Assembly: GCA_035255485.1 (NCBI GenBank)
Contig: DATEZO010000148.1
Span: forward strand, 1 to 32,822
DNA from: DATEZO01 sp035255485
GTDB taxonomy: Bacteria; Pseudomonadota; Gammaproteobacteria; Burkholderiales; Burkholderiaceae_D
Length of the DNA stretch: 32,822 nucleotides
Direction: 5' to 3'
Numbering within the stretch: the stretch's first letter is position 1; the number at the start of each line of letters is the position of its first letter. The position numbers and the translations under genes were made by a program. The notes beneath the pieces are model-generated. The model did no database searches, was not told the origin of the DNA, and worked only from the letters and a program-made list of their open reading frames with translations. Positions 8,290-15,623 of the stretch are shown in pieces.

Positions 8290-8739
8290 CTACCGATGCG
8301 TTTTTGCTTCGATGTTCGGCTGCTCGACAATGACGCCCGTCATCAACGATAACTCCATGGAAAGCATGTTGATGATGTCGTCGGACGTGACGATGCCGAA
8401 CAGGCTGCCGTCTGCCTTCAGCACTGGCATCCTGCGGATCTTGTGACTGCGCATGCGCCGCAGCGTTTCAATCAAATCCGCATTTTCCTGAATGGCGACG
8501 ACAGGCGTACTCATGATGTCGCCCGCGGTAAATACATTGGCATCCAGCCCCAGCGCCAATGTTTCGATGACAATATCGCGATCGGTGACGACCCCGATCG
8601 GCATTCTCGCTTCGTCCTTTTGCTCCACTACCACCACATCGCCCACGTGGTGCCTGCGCATCAGGGCGGCGACTTCCGGCAGGGAAGCACCGGGCCCGCA
8701 GCAGACCACGCCAAGATTGCAGCATTCACTAATCGGCAT
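8290..8739 (-). CDS. Two-CBS-domain protein
   Basis: A 149-residue cytosolic protein built almost entirely of a CBS (Bateman) pair, expected to bind adenosine nucleotides. CBS1 runs about residues 12-62 (LMRRHHVGDVVVVE ... PIGVVTDRDIVIE) and CBS2 about 74-132 (LRRMRSHKIRRMPVL ... LFGIVTSDDIINML). The start is firm: AGGAG lies 6 nt before the ATG. No catalytic domain is fused, so it is likely a stand-alone energy or redox sensor acting on an unknown partner. The next gene upstream on the same strand is the Kef-type antiporter, 189 bp away, which may or may not be co-transcribed. Such stand-alone CBS proteins are often induced in low-oxygen or stationary conditions in related bacteria (family knowledge, not shown here). 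Confidence 0.88.
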   Translation of the reverse strand: MPISECCNLGVVCCGPGASLPEVAALMRRHHVGDVVVVEQKDEARMPIGVVTDRDIVIETLALGLDANVFTAGDIMSTPVVAIQENADLIETLRRMRSHKIRRMPVLKADGSLFGIVTSDDIINMLSMELSLMTGVIVEQPNIEAKTHR

Positions 8740-8928
8740 ACGCCTCTCCTGTCATTCCTTGCATGATAGTCAGGCCGTAATGGCTGTTTCCCGTTTCCGG
8801 GATTGCCGGACAAGCCATGCCGGCTCCGCAAGACATCACGATAAAGCTGCATGCGATAAAAATCCTGTCCGTGACGGATTGTTCACTGCAACCTTGACAC
8901 CGCTCAATGGCGGCATGGGGCGTGCCGG

Positions 8929-10686
8929 CTATCGATGCGTCTTGTCGCCGTTTTGCAGCAGCGAAATGCGGCGATCGCGTTCGACCTGCACGATCCGGTT
9001 TGCGGCACTTTCGGTCATGCCAAGCGTCTGCAATACGAAGCCGGATAATTGCAGTCCGGATTCCAGCGTTTCCGGAATTACCAGGTTTGCGCCTGCCTGT
9101 TTCAGTATCAATGCATGCTTCTCGTCCCGGGAGCGCGCAAATAGCGGCACGTCCGGATACTCGCGCCGGATGGCCTTGACCGCATGCAAGGTCGATGCCG
9201 AATGATCCATCGTCAGCACGATCGCTGTGGCGCGTTCCGCATGCAGCTTGCGCAGTAATTCGGCACGGGCGGCGTCCCCGAAAAACACCGGAATGCCTTT
9301 CGGATGCAGTTGCGTGACCAGGCGGGCATCGTTCTCTAGCGCAACGTAGGAAATACCCTGTTCGGTCAGGATCTGCGCCAGCAACTGGCCAACGCGGCCG
9401 AAGCCCGCGATGATCACCTGTCCTTCTACCGGTTTGAGAGTGGATTCAGCCAGATCGCCCGGCTGTTTGCAATAACGCTGCTCCCACCACATGCGGAAGG
9501 TACGGCCAGCCTTGGCGGCCAGCGGCGTGGCAAACATGCTGAGGCCAACCACCAGCATGATGAATTGCCCCAGCGCCGGCGTGAACAGTTTGGCTGCGAG
9601 CCCATATCCGACCACAATGAAGGCGAACTCGCCCCCCTGCCCCAGCAATAAGCCGCCTTCGACGGCGTTGCCCCGGTTAAAGCCACCGATCCGGAACAGC
9701 CCGCCCAGCACGATCGCCTTGATCATGAATAGCCCGATCACCGATAACGGAATCCAGACCGGTGACTGGATGATTTCCCGCACATCGGTCTGCATCCCCA
9801 CCGACATGAAGAACAGGCTCATCAGCAATCCCCTGACCGGCTCGATGGTGACTTCGACTTCATGGCGGAACTCGGTTTCCGCCAGCAGCATACCGGCCAG
9901 AAATGCGCCCAATGCCATCGACAATCCGGCCGCCGCGGTAAGGCCGGCAATGCCCAAGGCACTTAGCAGCGTGAGCGCCATGAACACATCCGGCTGGCGC
10001 TGCTTGGCGAAGGAGCGGAATAGCGGGCGCACCACCTGCCGCCCCAGCAAATAGATCAGCACGATGGCAGCCACCGATTTCACCAGTGTGAATCCAAGCA
10101 GCGGGAGGAGGTGTTCCGTTTCCCCCTTCGCCAGTACGCCGATCAGGATGAACAGCGGCACTACCGCCAGGTCTTGCAGCATCAGGATCGAGAAGGATGC
10201 CTGGCCAAGGCGGGAGCCGATCGAGCGTTGCTCCGTCATCAGTTGCATGACCACGGCGGTAGATGACAGTGATAGAACAAAACCGAGGATCAGCGCAACG
10301 TCCAGCCGATTGCCGAACAGATACGCAATCGTGCCGATGATGACTGCGCTGAGGCAGACTTGCGCCGTGCCGGCGCCAAACACCCAGTGCCGCAAAGCCC
10401 ACAAGCGTTCCGCGGAGAGTTCGAGGCCAATCATGAACATCAGGAACAGCACGCCCAGATCGGCCAGTATGCCGATCACTTCCAGCCGCCGGAAAGTGAG
10501 ATATTCAAGCCAGGGAATGTCGCCGGCCCATAATCCAAGCCCGAACGGCCCGGCCAGCGCACCGATTGCCAGAAAGCCCAGGACCTGATTGACGCGAAAC
10601 CGCTGCAATAGCGGGATGAAAATGCCGGCCAGGGACAGAAACAGCAATGTCTCCCCGAGATAAGGCAGCGCGTGCTGTTCTTCCAT
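8929..10686 (-). CDS. Kef-type monovalent cation/H+ antiporter (CPA2) with TrkA-N domain
   Basis: A 585-residue inner-membrane transporter. Residues about 10-385 form a 12-13 helix CPA2 antiporter domain (FLFLMFMIGLELS, SSTAVVMQLM, FFMSVGMQTD and QGGEFAFIVVGYGL are characteristic). A cytosolic Rossmann-type RCK/TrkA-N domain follows (VIIAGFGRVGQLLAQIL near 410), binding NAD(H) or a glutathione-type ligand in homologues. It should exchange K+ (or Na+) for H+, as in KefB/KefC, which protect against electrophiles and help control cytosolic pH. The C-terminus is short after the RCK domain. No KefF/KefG-type flavodoxin partner is present nearby. trxC lies upstream on the same strand (118 bp), which fits a thiol-stress link. 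The start ATG has no clear ribosome-binding site. Confidence 0.92.
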   Translation of the reverse strand: MEEQHALPYLGETLLFLSLAGIFIPLLQRFRVNQVLGFLAIGALAGPFGLGLWAGDIPWLEYLTFRRLEVIGILADLGVLFLMFMIGLELSAERLWALRHWVFGAGTAQVCLSAVIIGTIAYLFGNRLDVALILGFVLSLSSTAVVMQLMTEQRSIGSRLGQASFSILMLQDLAVVPLFILIGVLAKGETEHLLPLLGFTLVKSVAAIVLIYLLGRQVVRPLFRSFAKQRQPDVFMALTLLSALGIAGLTAAAGLSMALGAFLAGMLLAETEFRHEVEVTIEPVRGLLMSLFFMSVGMQTDVREIIQSPVWIPLSVIGLFMIKAIVLGGLFRIGGFNRGNAVEGGLLLGQGGEFAFIVVGYGLAAKLFTPALGQFIMLVVGLSMFATPLAAKAGRTFRMWWEQRYCKQPGDLAESTLKPVEGQVIIAGFGRVGQLLAQILTEQGISYVALENDARLVTQLHPKGIPVFFGDAARAELLRKLHAERATAIVLTMDHSASTLHAVKAIRREYPDVPLFARSRDEKHALILKQAGANLVIPETLESGLQLSGFVLQTLGMTESAANRIVQVERDRRISLLQNGDKTHR

Positions 10687-10804
10687 ATGGTTTTATCGTT
10701 GTTGTCGATTGATCAAGCTGGCGCATGCATCCTGCGCGCAGCGGCATAGCCTCCTATTTTCCGGAGATTTGCGCAAGCAACCAGATCAAGTCAGCGGAAC
10801 AAAG

Positions 10805-11239
10805 TCAGATTTTTGCCCGCGCCCATGCAACGATGCCGGCTGTATCCATGGCGCCGGCCTGGCGCGCCACTTCGCGCCCGTTCACGAACAGCGCGAGCGT
10901 GGGAATACTGCGGATCGCATAACGTGCCGCCAGCTCCTGCGCCTCTTCGGTATTGAGCTTGGCGGCCCGGATGGCGGGCTGCAACTGTTGCGCAGCCTGG
11001 GCAAAGGCCGGCGCCATGGTGCGGCACGGGCCGCACCATGGCGCCCAGAAATCCACCAGTACCGGGATGTCGCTGCGCGTGATATGCCGCATGAAATTGG
11101 CGCTGCCAAGCTCAAGCGGCTGCCCGGTAAACAGGGGTTGCTTGCATTTGCCGCAATCGGGCCGATCGCCCAGTTTGGCGGAAGGCACGCGGTTGACGGC
11201 GCCGCAGTGCGGACAGACGATGTGCAGGGAATCGGTCAT
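10805..11239 (-). CDS. trxC: Thioredoxin 2 (TrxC) with N-terminal zinc ribbon
   Basis: A 144-residue cytosolic disulfide reductase. The N-terminal zinc ribbon uses CPHC (9-12) and CGKC (29-32), which separates TrxC from TrxA. The thioredoxin domain follows, with active site WCGPC (C69/C72) in the context VDFWAPWCGPC and the cis-Pro segment RSIPTLALF. It reduces protein disulfides, drawing electrons from NADPH through thioredoxin reductase, and in E. coli it is induced by OxyR. Length is normal. It lies 24 bp after cbpM and is probably part of a cbpA-cbpM-trxC unit, tying protein folding and thiol repair together. Confidence 0.95.
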   Translation of the reverse strand: MTDSLHIVCPHCGAVNRVPSAKLGDRPDCGKCKQPLFTGQPLELGSANFMRHITRSDIPVLVDFWAPWCGPCRTMAPAFAQAAQQLQPAIRAAKLNTEEAQELAARYAIRSIPTLALFVNGREVARQAGAMDTAGIVAWARAKI

Positions 11240-11263
11240 GAGAATTCTTTCTCGATCAATCGG

Positions 11264-11602
11264 TCATGCGTGATGGCGCGTATCGGGTGTCTTGCGCTGC
11301 GCCTGCGTCGCCTTCAGATCCGCTTCCAGCGCCTCGATGCGCCTGAGCAGTGTCAGTGCCAGCGCCACGCCGTGGCGATCGAGCTGAAAATCGTCGCGCA
11401 GCCTGCGCGCGGTCTGCGCCGTGGTTACATGATGCAGCTGGACGGATGCAGGCGGCGCATCCTTGTCGACTGTGGCAATGATGCCGCATTCGATCAAGTC
11501 ATTGATTTCCTCAATCGACAGGCCCGACGCCTCGGCCAGATATTCAGTCGAACAGACACCGGTTTCGTTCAGCCAGATCGACTCGGTGACATGCATTTTC
11601 AT
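11264..11602 (-). CDS. cbpM: Chaperone modulator CbpM
   Basis: A 112-residue CbpM/MerR-HTH-like protein. In E. coli CbpM binds the J-domain of CbpA and blocks both its DnaK co-chaperone and DNA-binding roles. The N-terminus (SIWLNETGVCSTEYLAEASGL) and the helical C-terminus (VALALTLLRRIEALEADLKA) match the family. The ATG overlaps the TGA of cbpA (ATGA at 11599-11602), so the two are translationally coupled, which would keep inhibitor and target in balance. The tail (QAQRKTPDTRHHA) is not conserved. This pair identifies the neighbour as CbpA rather than DnaJ. Confidence 0.9.
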   Translation of the reverse strand: MKMHVTESIWLNETGVCSTEYLAEASGLSIEEINDLIECGIIATVDKDAPPASVQLHHVTTAQTARRLRDDFQLDRHGVALALTLLRRIEALEADLKATQAQRKTPDTRHHA

Positions 11603-12543
11603 CTTGTCGCTCCCTGTGTGAAGCGCTTGCGGGGATTGAAGTCGGAAGCCGCAGCAAGCTGTTCATATAATTCGCGTTCGCGCGGCTTGACCGTTTTTCC
11701 CACATCGATGGTTACGACCGCATACAGGTCGCCCGCGCCGCCATCCGCCGATGGCAGGCCGCGCCTGGCCAGGCGCAGCCGCTGTCCGGTGACCGTGCCG
11801 GGTTTGATATTGAGTTCCACCGTCCCGCCCAGCGTAGGCAGCTGTACCGCGGCACCCAGCACCGCTTCCCATGGAGCCAATGGAAGATCGATATACAGGT
11901 CGCGGCCGCTCACCTGGTAGAGCGGGTGCGGCTTGATCGACAAGGCAACATACAGGTCGCCGTTTTTGCCGCCATTGCGTCCGGGGCCGCCCTTGCCTGA
12001 TAGTCGCAATCGCTGCCCTTCGGCCGCGCCTTTCGGGATGGTAACGCGGAACGTGCGCGAAACGTGATGCCGCAACCCATGCTGGTCATATTCAGGCAAC
12101 GTCGCCTGGATATCGATCGTGTCGCCATTGAAAATCTGTTCCAGTGTAACGACGGCTTGCAGCTCATAGTCCTGCCCCGGGATGGGCATGTTGTCCCGCC
12201 GTCCCCGGCCACCCTGCTGCCGCGAAAAACTGGCGAAGATATCCGCCAGGTCGACATCGTCAAAAGCCGATGGGCCCGCGCCGAAATGCTGCTGCCAGTC
12301 GGGTGGCGGCGTGAAATTTTCTCCGGGCGCGCGTTGTCCCAGACTGTCGTATTCCTGGCGCTTTTCGGTGTCTTTCAGGGTCGCATAGGCTTCCGCGATT
12401 TCCTTGAATTTCTGCTCGCCCGCCGGATCCTTGGAAATATCCGGGTGGTATTTATGGGCGAGTTTGCGATAGGCTTGCTTGATCTCATTCGTCGTCGCGG
12501 TTCGCTCGACGCCCAGAATCTGGTAGTAATCCTTGTATTTCAT
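11599..12543 (-). CDS. cbpA: Curved-DNA-binding J-protein CbpA
   Basis: A 314-residue class II Hsp40. The N-terminal J-domain (about 1-70) starts MKYKDYYQILGVERTA and has HPD at 33-35, the motif that stimulates DnaK ATPase. A Gly/Phe linker follows, then two C-terminal beta domains (about 125-295) with substrate-binding motifs such as YELQAVVTLEQIF, GGPGRNGGKNGDLYV and DLYIDLPLAPWEAVLGA. There is no Cys-rich zinc-finger domain, so this is not DnaJ. It acts with DnaK/GrpE and binds curved DNA in the nucleoid of stationary or stressed cells (known for E. coli). It overlaps cbpM by 4 nt. The ATG has only a weak ribosome-binding site; a perfect 13-bp inverted repeat lies 45 bp upstream. Confidence 0.94.
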   Translation of the reverse strand: MKYKDYYQILGVERTATTNEIKQAYRKLAHKYHPDISKDPAGEQKFKEIAEAYATLKDTEKRQEYDSLGQRAPGENFTPPPDWQQHFGAGPSAFDDVDLADIFASFSRQQGGRGRRDNMPIPGQDYELQAVVTLEQIFNGDTIDIQATLPEYDQHGLRHHVSRTFRVTIPKGAAEGQRLRLSGKGGPGRNGGKNGDLYVALSIKPHPLYQVSGRDLYIDLPLAPWEAVLGAAVQLPTLGGTVELNIKPGTVTGQRLRLARRGLPSADGGAGDLYAVVTIDVGKTVKPRERELYEQLAAASDFNPRKRFTQGATR

Positions 12544-12587
12544 TGGCCGGGTTCCCGAGGTTGCATGACAGATACTGGATCAAAATG

Positions 12588-12625
12588 CGTGAACCGGATT
12601 TGACATGGCCCCAATCCGGTTCACG
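12588..12625. repeat. Perfect 13-bp inverted repeat upstream of cbpA
   Basis: Arms CGTGAACCGGATT (12588-12600) and AATCCGGTTCACG (12613-12625) with a 12-nt spacer, placed between the end of the CNNM gene and cbpA. It could be a regulator-binding site for the cbpA unit or the stem of a weak terminator for the upstream gene; on the minus strand it is followed only by GCATTTTG. Confidence 0.65.
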
Positions 12626-12693
12626 AAACCGGGCAACAGACATGAAATGGGATGACGACGCGGCAAAGAAACGACTGCACGATACCCGGCTTG

Positions 12694-14022
12694 TCAGGGT
12701 TCATCACCTCCGGCAGGCGCAGTACCTTCCGCTTCAACCGCCTCCGGCTTTCGCGTCGCCAGGACCTTGTCAATACGCAAGCCATCCAGATCGATAATTT
12801 CGAACACCCAGCCCGCCCATTCACAGCGGTCTCCCGTATTCGGTATTTTCCCCAAGAGCAAAAGCACCATGCCGCTGAGCGTGTTGTATCGGCCGCGCTC
12901 TTCCTCCGGTACTTCATCGATTGCCAGGCGGTCCTTGAATTCGGGAATCGGAATCAAGCCATCGAGCAGCCACGAGCCATCCTCGCGTTGCATTGCCCAT
13001 GCATCTTCCGCATGGTGCGTCTTGAACTCGCCGGTAATTGCTTCCATGACGTCTTGCAAGGTGACAATGCCTTGCACCTCGCCATATTCATCGACGATAA
13101 AAGCCAGCTGCACGCCGGAACGCTTGAATTTCTCCAGCAGTTCCATGCCGGTTAACGACTCGGGCACATAGACTGCAGGCTGCAGATGATCGACCAGGTC
13201 GGGCGGTTCGCCGCGCAATGTCTGTGCCAGCATCTGGCGTGCATGCGCGACGCCCAATATGTTGTCCCAGTTGCCCCGCACTACCGGAAACCGGGAATGA
13301 CGGCTGGCCTCAAACCGCTTCAGGTTGGTTTCCAGGCTTTCGTCGGCGTCGAAATACACCACTTCGCTACGCGGCACCATCAACGATGCGATTTGCCGGT
13401 CATCCAGGCGGAATACGTTGCGCACCATCTGGTGCTCATTGTGTTCGATGATGCCTGCGTCCGATCCTTCTTCCAGCATCAGATGCAACTCTTCTTCGGT
13501 CATGGCGTGACGTCCCGAATCCTTGACCCCGAGCAGGCGCAGCGTCATTTGGGTAGAAGCCGAGAGCAGCTTCACGAATGGCTTGACCAGCGCGGCAAGC
13601 AGCAGCATGGGGCGGGCGACCAGCCGTGCCAACTGTTCCGGGCTGATCTGTCCAAGCCGCTTGGGCACCAGTTCCCCCAGCACGATGGAAAAATACGTGA
13701 TGGTGACGACCACCAGGCCAGTGGCAAGATAGTCCGACGCAAGATTCGGCGTTCCCAGCGATTGCAGCCATAGGCTAAAAGGCCTGGCAAGCGTGGCTTC
13801 ACCGACGATACCGTTCAGGACGCCGATCGAGGTAATGCCAATCTGTATCGTGGAAAGGAGCTTGTTCGGATCGTCGCCAAGTTGCAGTGCCGCTTTTGCT
13901 GCGCCGTCGCCGGCATCTGCCAGTTTTGTCAACCGGGCTTTACGCGCCGTCAGCAAGGCGATTTCAGACATTGCAAAAATGCCATTTAAAAGAATGAGGC
14001 CAAACAGTAATGCGATTTCCAT
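12694..14022 (-). CDS. CNNM/CorC-type membrane protein with CBS pair (hemolysin family)
   Basis: A 442-residue inner-membrane protein of the TlyC/CorC/CNNM family, thought to move or regulate Mg2+/Co2+. The order is an N-terminal DUF21/CNNM membrane domain of about 190 residues (MEIALLFGLILLNGIFAMSEIALLTAR... and the FSIVLGELVPKRLG signature), a CBS pair (about 205-335; IASLMVPRSEVVYFD, GVQLAFIVDEYGEVQGIVTLQDVME) and a C-terminal CorC_HlyC FAD-binding-type domain ending with NTGDRCEWAGWVFEIIDLDGLRIDKV. The frame is open further upstream to 14133, but the family N-terminus begins at ATG 14022 (MEIALL), so that start is used; no clear ribosome-binding site is seen. It is divergent from the FAD oxidoreductase. 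It is often called a hemolysin, but hemolytic activity should not be assumed. Confidence 0.9.
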   Translation of the reverse strand: MEIALLFGLILLNGIFAMSEIALLTARKARLTKLADAGDGAAKAALQLGDDPNKLLSTIQIGITSIGVLNGIVGEATLARPFSLWLQSLGTPNLASDYLATGLVVVTITYFSIVLGELVPKRLGQISPEQLARLVARPMLLLAALVKPFVKLLSASTQMTLRLLGVKDSGRHAMTEEELHLMLEEGSDAGIIEHNEHQMVRNVFRLDDRQIASLMVPRSEVVYFDADESLETNLKRFEASRHSRFPVVRGNWDNILGVAHARQMLAQTLRGEPPDLVDHLQPAVYVPESLTGMELLEKFKRSGVQLAFIVDEYGEVQGIVTLQDVMEAITGEFKTHHAEDAWAMQREDGSWLLDGLIPIPEFKDRLAIDEVPEEERGRYNTLSGMVLLLLGKIPNTGDRCEWAGWVFEIIDLDGLRIDKVLATRKPEAVEAEGTAPAGGDEP

Positions 14023-14171
14023 TGTGGCGGGCGTCGAAATACGCTCCTGTGTGTATCTGGAATACCGATGATAATCGTGAACGGTGCTGGATTGCCATGA
14101 AAATCCGGCATTATCATGATTGCCATGCAGCATTCATGCGCTGCTTCAGTCATTCTTGAATCGAGAAAACC

Positions 14172-15299
14172 ATGACCATTCAAACCGATTATCTGATCAT
14201 CGGCGCAGGCATTGCCGGCGCGTCCATCGGCTATTGGCTCGCGCCGCATGCCAGGGTGCATCTGCTGGAGCGTGAAACCCAGCCCGGCTACCACAGCACC
14301 GGCCGTTCCGCCGCGCTATTCATGGAAAGCTACGGTCCGGAACAGATTCGCGCCCTCACCTGCGCCAGCCGCGCGTTTTTCGAACAGCCGCCGGCCGGCT
14401 TCACCGAGCATCCGATCCTGTCGCCGCGCGGCGCGATGATGGTGGCGGCCGAAGGCCAGAAGGAATTGCTGGACCAGCAGGATGCGATCGTGCGCTCGGT
14501 TTCGGTCCATGCCCGGCGGCTGGATGCCGACGCCGCCTGCGCGCTGGTGCCGGCGCTGCGGCGCGAGCGCGTGCTGGGCGCGGTGCACGAACCCGACGCC
14601 GCCGACATCGACGTGCATGCGCTGCACCAGGGTTATCTGCGCGGCCTGCGCGCCGCCGGCGGGCTGGTTTCCTGCAATGCCGAGGTCAGCGCGCTGGAAT
14701 ACCGCAACGGCGCCTGGCACGTAACCGCTTCCGGCCAGCGCTACGAAGCAGCGGTGGTCGTGAATGCGGCGGGCGCCTGGTGCGATGTGATTGCGGCACT
14801 GGCGGGCGCAGCGCCGATCGGACTGGTCCCGATGCGCCGCTCCGCCTTTACCTTCGCCGCGCCCGAGGGCATGGATGCCTCGCGCTGGCCGATGTTCATC
14901 GGTGTCGACGAATCCTGGTATGTGAAGCCCGATGCCGGCCTGCTGCTCGGCTCGCCCGCCAATGCGGACCCGGTTGAACCCCATGATGTGCAGGCGGAAG
15001 AGCTCGACATTGCATTGGCGATCGACCGTATCGAAACCATGACGACCCTGACCATCCGCCGCCCGCGCCATGTATGGGCCGGCTTGCGGTCATTTGTGAG
15101 GGACGGCGTTTTTGTTTACGGATTCGATGCCGCGTTGCCCGGGTTTTTCTGGGCGGCAGCGCAAGGCGGATACGGAATTCAGTCTTCCGCCGCCGCCGGC
15201 GAAATGCTTGCGGCGCTGCTGAGAGGATTGCCGGTGCCGGCGCACATCACGGATTTCGGCGTCCGGGAAAATGCGCTTCGCCCGGATCGGTTGCGTTGA
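14172..15299 (+). CDS. FAD-dependent oxidoreductase of the DAO family
   Basis: A 375-residue flavoenzyme. The Rossmann FAD motif is at the N-terminus (LIIGAGIAGASIGYWL, G11-x-G13-x-x-G16) followed by the acidic residue of the second strand (LLERE). The family signature YHSTGRSAALFM and the C-terminal FAD segment (WAAAQGGYGIQSSAAAGEML) are present. The DAO family oxidises amines or amino acids (glycine oxidase, D-amino-acid dehydrogenase, sarcosine oxidase). This member resembles the YHSTGRSAA subgroup often annotated D-arginine/glycerol-3-phosphate-dehydrogenase-like; substrate unknown. It stands alone: the neighbours are a divergent membrane protein and an intergenic region with a transposase remnant. 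The start ATG has only a weak GAG-type ribosome-binding site. Confidence 0.87.
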   Translation: MTIQTDYLIIGAGIAGASIGYWLAPHARVHLLERETQPGYHSTGRSAALFMESYGPEQIRALTCASRAFFEQPPAGFTEHPILSPRGAMMVAAEGQKELLDQQDAIVRSVSVHARRLDADAACALVPALRRERVLGAVHEPDAADIDVHALHQGYLRGLRAAGGLVSCNAEVSALEYRNGAWHVTASGQRYEAAVVVNAAGAWCDVIAALAGAAPIGLVPMRRSAFTFAAPEGMDASRWPMFIGVDESWYVKPDAGLLLGSPANADPVEPHDVQAEELDIALAIDRIETMTTLTIRRPRHVWAGLRSFVRDGVFVYGFDAALPGFFWAAAQGGYGIQSSAAAGEMLAALLRGLPVPAHITDFGVRENALRPDRLR

Positions 15300-15623
15300 A
15301 AAACGGGCTGCGGCAGGCGTTTTACCCGACGGGCGCTTGATTCATACACCCTATTGTATATTTAAAGTACCGCATAGTCCTTGCGAGTTTAATGTGATTT
15401 AAACATATACTCCCATGTTGAATGAATGATATCTTGTCGCTGATCGCCTTGCCGGACTGCTGGAAGCGGTCAGCATGGTTGCGCTTGGGCTTGCTAAACA
15501 GTGTTCCCATGAACTGGTCATGCAGGTCGATGATGTCATCGATCAGTGTGGCGCGCGTATGGAGGTGGCCTCGTCTGTTCGGGCAGCAGACTGTGTTCCG
15601 GGACAAACTCATGTAACGTCACG
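15300..15623. other. Intergenic scar beside cadA
   Basis: About 320 bp between the FAD oxidoreductase and cadA. The left part (about 15340-15420) is clearly AT-rich against its surroundings; the right part holds the transposase remnant at 15424-15560. A 15-bp palindrome (GTAACGT-C-ACGTTAC, 15613-15627) overlaps the cadA stop codon. I find no Tn3-type 38-bp terminal repeat and no intact gene. Confidence 0.5.
15424..15560 (-). pseudogene. Remnant of a Tn3-family transposase (tnpA fragment)
   Basis: On the minus strand the translation contains IDDIIDLHDQFMGTLFSKPK followed by RNHADRFQQSGKAISDKI. This matches from memory a conserved internal stretch of Tn3-family TnpA (of the form IVDLHDR...LF..AK..H...FQ.SGKAIN.KV). 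Only about 42 codons are recognisable in a protein normally close to 1000 residues, and the frame on either side is unrelated. It is a deletion scar, suggesting that the adjacent cadA arrived with, or was moved by, a Tn3-type element. I am fairly sure of the family and unsure of the exact edges. Confidence 0.6.

Noticed and set aside
12544..12693. Heat-shock (sigma32) promoter for cbpA
   Set aside because: No CTTGAA-like -35 is found at the proper distance from a CCCCAT-like -10; only the inverted repeat stands out.
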